The notes under the pieces: model-generated
What the model saw: the letters and a program-made list of their open reading frames with translations, nothing else
Database searches by the model: none
Told to the model about the DNA's origin: nothing
Assembly: GCA_024640665.1 (NCBI GenBank)
Contig: JAHEEO010000136.1
Span: forward strand, 1-8,317
Origin: Rhodospirillales bacterium
GTDB taxonomy: Bacteria > Pseudomonadota > Gammaproteobacteria > Steroidobacterales > Rariloculaceae
Direction of reading: 5' to 3'
DNA length: 8,317 bases
Shown: one piece after another, positions 6,391 to 8,317 of the stretch
How positions within the stretch are numbered: position 1 is the stretch's first letter
Layout: the number at the start of each line of letters is the position of its first letter
Translations under genes and position numbers: made by a program

Positions 6391-7383
6391 TTAGTCGGCG
6401 TGTAAAACACGCAACACTATCTTGCCAAAGTGGCCGCTCGACTCCATCAGCCGATGGGCATCGGCAGCTTGCTCCAGGGGCATTACGCGGTCAATGACAG
6501 GCATGATTTCACCGGCGTCGAAATGTCCCATAACTTGTTCGCGGAACTGGCGAACAATAGCTGCCTTTTCTGGCGTGGGCCGGGATCTCAATACTGATCC
6601 CACGATGCTCTGGCGTTTTACCATTAATCTGCCGAGATCGATTTGCGCTTCCCTGCCGCTCAGCGTGGCAATGATGACAAGGCGACCGCCGATCGCCAGC
6701 GACGCACAGTTTTTGCCGAAATATGCGGCACCGATATGGTCGAGGATGACATCTGCACCGCGCTTATCCGTGATGTTTTGAACGCGTTCGGCAAAATCTT
6801 CGTGGACGTAGTCGATAACATCGTTGGCGCCGATTGCTTTTACCCGTTCGAGCTTATGCGGTGAGGCAGTAACGATAACGCAAGAGTCTGGTACCAGCGC
6901 CTTGCAGATCTGGATTGCCGCTGTATTCACTCCGCCGCCGCCGCCATGCAACAACACGGTTTCGCCATTAGCCAGCCGCGTATTGATGAATAGGTTTTGA
7001 AAAGCCGTGATGTAGGCCTCGGGAATGCAGGCCGCTTGCTCGAAGCTAATGTGCTTCGGGATAGCCAATACGTGCCCGGTATGCGCAGTCGCAAATTGAC
7101 CATAGCCGCCGCCACTCAGCAAGGCTGTAACGCGATCGCCCACTCTCCATTCAGTGACATCGGCGCCTGTTTCGCTAATTGTGCCGGCCGCGTCTAACCC
7201 CAGAATCTCGGATGCCCCCGGAGGAGGCGGATAGCGACCCTCGCGTTGAATTATGTCCGGTCGATTTATCGAGGTGGCCTCGACGCGAATGAGCACTTCA
7301 TCCGCGGCCGGGGTCGGGCGACCGACTTCACCGATCGCCATAATATCGGCTGATCCGTGGCCATTGAGCACGATTGCTTTCAA
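6391..7383 (-). CDS. PIG3-type NAD(P)H:quinone oxidoreductase (medium-chain dehydrogenase/reductase)
   Basis: This 330-residue zinc-free member of the MDR superfamily is expected to reduce quinones or other enone-type substrates with NADPH in the cytoplasm. The N-terminal GroES-like domain (about 1-125) carries the PIG3 signature INRPDIIQREGRYPPPPG followed by ILGLDAAG. The Rossmann domain (about 130-270) starts with LLHGGGGGVNTAAIQ, where relatives usually have a GxSGVGT-like loop. The end, GHFGKIVLRV, is typical. No structural or catalytic zinc cysteine cluster is seen. The start is TTG 7383: an upstream in-frame TAG at about 7410 leaves no ATG, and MKAIVLNG is the usual N-terminus of the family. 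GCGAG lies about 6 nt upstream as a modest ribosome binding site. It heads a two-gene operon with the CoA-ester lyase. An enoyl or acryloyl-CoA-type substrate is possible but unproven. Confidence 0.9.
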   Translation of the reverse strand: MKAIVLNGHGSADIMAIGEVGRPTPAADEVLIRVEATSINRPDIIQREGRYPPPPGASEILGLDAAGTISETGADVTEWRVGDRVTALLSGGGYGQFATAHTGHVLAIPKHISFEQAACIPEAYITAFQNLFINTRLANGETVLLHGGGGGVNTAAIQICKALVPDSCVIVTASPHKLERVKAIGANDVIDYVHEDFAERVQNITDKRGADVILDHIGAAYFGKNCASLAIGGRLVIIATLSGREAQIDLGRLMVKRQSIVGSVLRSRPTPEKAAIVRQFREQVMGHFDAGEIMPVIDRVMPLEQAADAHRLMESSGHFGKIVLRVLHAD

Positions 7384-7489
7384 TGAATTCTCGCTTACTA
7401 CGGAAGGTAGCTATTGTTGTGGATACGCCATCTCCTTACTATACCCACGCGCGGAATGAACGGCGCTGGCAATACAGTGAGGTTTAGAA
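7384..7489. promoter_or_regulatory. Divergent intergenic region with overlapping candidate promoters
   Basis: This 106-bp gap lies between the leftward quinone oxidoreductase and the rightward aminotransferase. The best rightward candidate is TTGTGG (7417-7422), a 17-bp spacer and TATACC (7440-7445). On the other strand TATAGT (7443-7438) could be a -10 box for the leftward operon, but no -35 box stands at the right distance. The two candidate -10 boxes overlap, so transcription in the two directions might be mutually exclusive. This is inference from weak matches. Confidence 0.4.
7478..7482 (+). promoter_or_regulatory. Ribosome binding site fixing a GTG start for the aminotransferase
   Basis: TGAGG ends 7 nt before GTG 7490. 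The first in-frame ATG lies 16 codons later and would remove the conserved N-terminal arm. The site supports GTG 7490 as the start. Confidence 0.7.
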
Positions 7490-8317
7490 GTGTTTGACGC
7501 ATTACGGTCACTACCACCCGATGCTATTTTGGGTATCATGCAGTTGTTTCGTGCCGATCAGGACGCGCGCAAAATAGATTTGAGCGTTGGCGTCTATCAA
7601 GATGATGCCGGCAACACACCCGTGATGAAGTGCGTCAAACGCGCAGAAAAGCTCATTTACGACGAAGAAACCACCAAAAGCTACGTGGCAATCGGTGGCA
7701 ATCCGGAATTCAACAAGCTGGTCGAGGGTTTGCTGTTTGGCGCTGATAGCGCGTTACTGGCCGACGGCCGAGTGGCCACCATTCAGGCGCCCGGCGGCAG
7801 CGGCGCGTTGAGCGTTGCCGGACACCTCATTCAGCGTGCGCGACCCGGTGCACGTGTCTTCTGCAGTGACCCGTCGTGGCCGAATCACTCCCCATTGCTG
7901 CAGCTTTCCGGATTGAAGCTGGAACAGTATCCATATTATGACTACCACGAACACCGAATCGATTTTGATGGCATGGTTACTGCCATCGAGAAGATGAAGT
8001 CGGGCGACTTGTTGCTCTTGCACGGCTGCTGCCACAACCCAAGCGGTGCGGATTTGTCGGAAGCTCAATGGAAAGTGCTGGCTGAACTGTGCCTTCGATT
8101 AGGGGTCATTCCGTTTATCGATTTCGCGTATCAAGGGTTGGCAGTCGGCTTGGACGAGGATGCATTCGGCGTGCGAGTCATGGCGGAAACCGTACCGGAA
8201 TTCATAGTCGTGAGTTCTTACTCCAAGAATTTTGGTTTGTATCGAGAGCGTGTCGGTGCGTGCAGCATCGTATCAGCGAGTTCCGACCAGCGCCCTGCGG
8301 TGATGAGCAATCTGATG
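7490..8317 (+). CDS. Aspartate/aromatic aminotransferase, class I (partial, cut by right edge)
   Basis: The first 276 codons of a PLP-dependent aminotransferase of the AspC/TyrB subgroup (full length normally about 396-400 residues) are present. The enzyme interconverts aspartate or aromatic amino acids with their oxo acids using 2-oxoglutarate. Conserved points are PDAILGIMQLFRAD (10-23), LSVGVYQD, TKSYVAIGG, PGGSGAL (101-107), W130 in DPSWPNH, HGCCHNPSG with N183, D211 and Y214 in FIDFAYQGLA, the PLP lysine K246 in SYSKNFG, and R254 in YRERVGA, which binds the PLP phosphate. The match to the enterobacterial enzymes runs through the whole visible part with no frameshift. The start is GTG. 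Key residues do not separate aspartate from tyrosine specificity without the C-terminus, so no symbol is given. It is transcribed away from the quinone oxidoreductase operon and is probably an unrelated housekeeping gene. Confidence 0.95.
   Translation, partial: MFDALRSLPPDAILGIMQLFRADQDARKIDLSVGVYQDDAGNTPVMKCVKRAEKLIYDEETTKSYVAIGGNPEFNKLVEGLLFGADSALLADGRVATIQAPGGSGALSVAGHLIQRARPGARVFCSDPSWPNHSPLLQLSGLKLEQYPYYDYHEHRIDFDGMVTAIEKMKSGDLLLLHGCCHNPSGADLSEAQWKVLAELCLRLGVIPFIDFAYQGLAVGLDEDAFGVRVMAETVPEFIVVSSYSKNFGLYRERVGACSIVSASSDQRPAVMSNLM

Noticed and set aside
7411..7431. A tiny minus-strand frame (MAYPQQ) behind AAGGAG, upstream of the quinone oxidoreductase
   Set aside because: The ribosome binding site touches the ATG with no spacer, and six codons give no evidence of a leader peptide. 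Chance is enough to explain it.
7754..8068. A 104-codon minus-strand frame inside the aminotransferase gene
   Set aside because: It is antisense to strongly conserved PLP-enzyme motifs and shows no domain of its own.

Overview
The window looks like chromosomal DNA from a Gram-negative proteobacterium, probably a gammaproteobacterium. Three things point that way: moderately high GC by eye, a periplasmic PQQ-cytochrome dehydrogenase, and an AspC/TyrB-type aminotransferase close to the enterobacterial form. Genes are densely packed with short intergenic gaps. I see no mobile element, CRISPR array, tRNA or rRNA. The lineage is an inference and I would not name a genus.

Left half (1-5465). Two transcription units diverge from a 139-bp gap (2198-2336). 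Leftward is a secreted PQQ-dependent dehydrogenase with a C-terminal cytochrome c domain (152-2197). It is followed by the first 26 codons of a gene for a membrane or exported protein that runs off the left edge. Rightward is the molybdopterin-binding subunit of a xanthine dehydrogenase/aldehyde oxidase-type enzyme (2337-4751). After 15 bp comes an unrecognised exported protein with one C-terminal membrane segment (4767-5465). The Fe-S and FAD subunits that normally accompany such a molybdenum subunit are not in the window.

Middle (5466-7383). A leftward two-gene unit meets the first operon head-on at a GC-rich nested hairpin near 5468-5506. Its first gene is a PIG3-type NADPH:quinone oxidoreductase with a TTG start. 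It is followed within 6 bp by a CitE-like CoA-ester lyase (HpcH/HpaI aldolase superfamily).

Right end (7384-8317). A 106-bp divergent gap leads to a rightward class I aspartate/aromatic aminotransferase. It starts at GTG 7490 and is cut by the right edge after 276 codons.

How the genes may work together: the PQQ enzyme would oxidise an alcohol or sugar in the periplasm and pass electrons to its own haem. The molybdenum enzyme would hydroxylate an aldehyde or N-heterocycle in the cytoplasm. Their divergent arrangement suggests joint control of an oxidative catabolic step, but no substrate can be read from the sequence. The lyase/reductase pair suggests acyl-CoA carbon metabolism. The most useful open points are the molybdenum subunit without partners, the unknown membrane-anchored protein next to it, and the metal-site signature of the PQQ enzyme.
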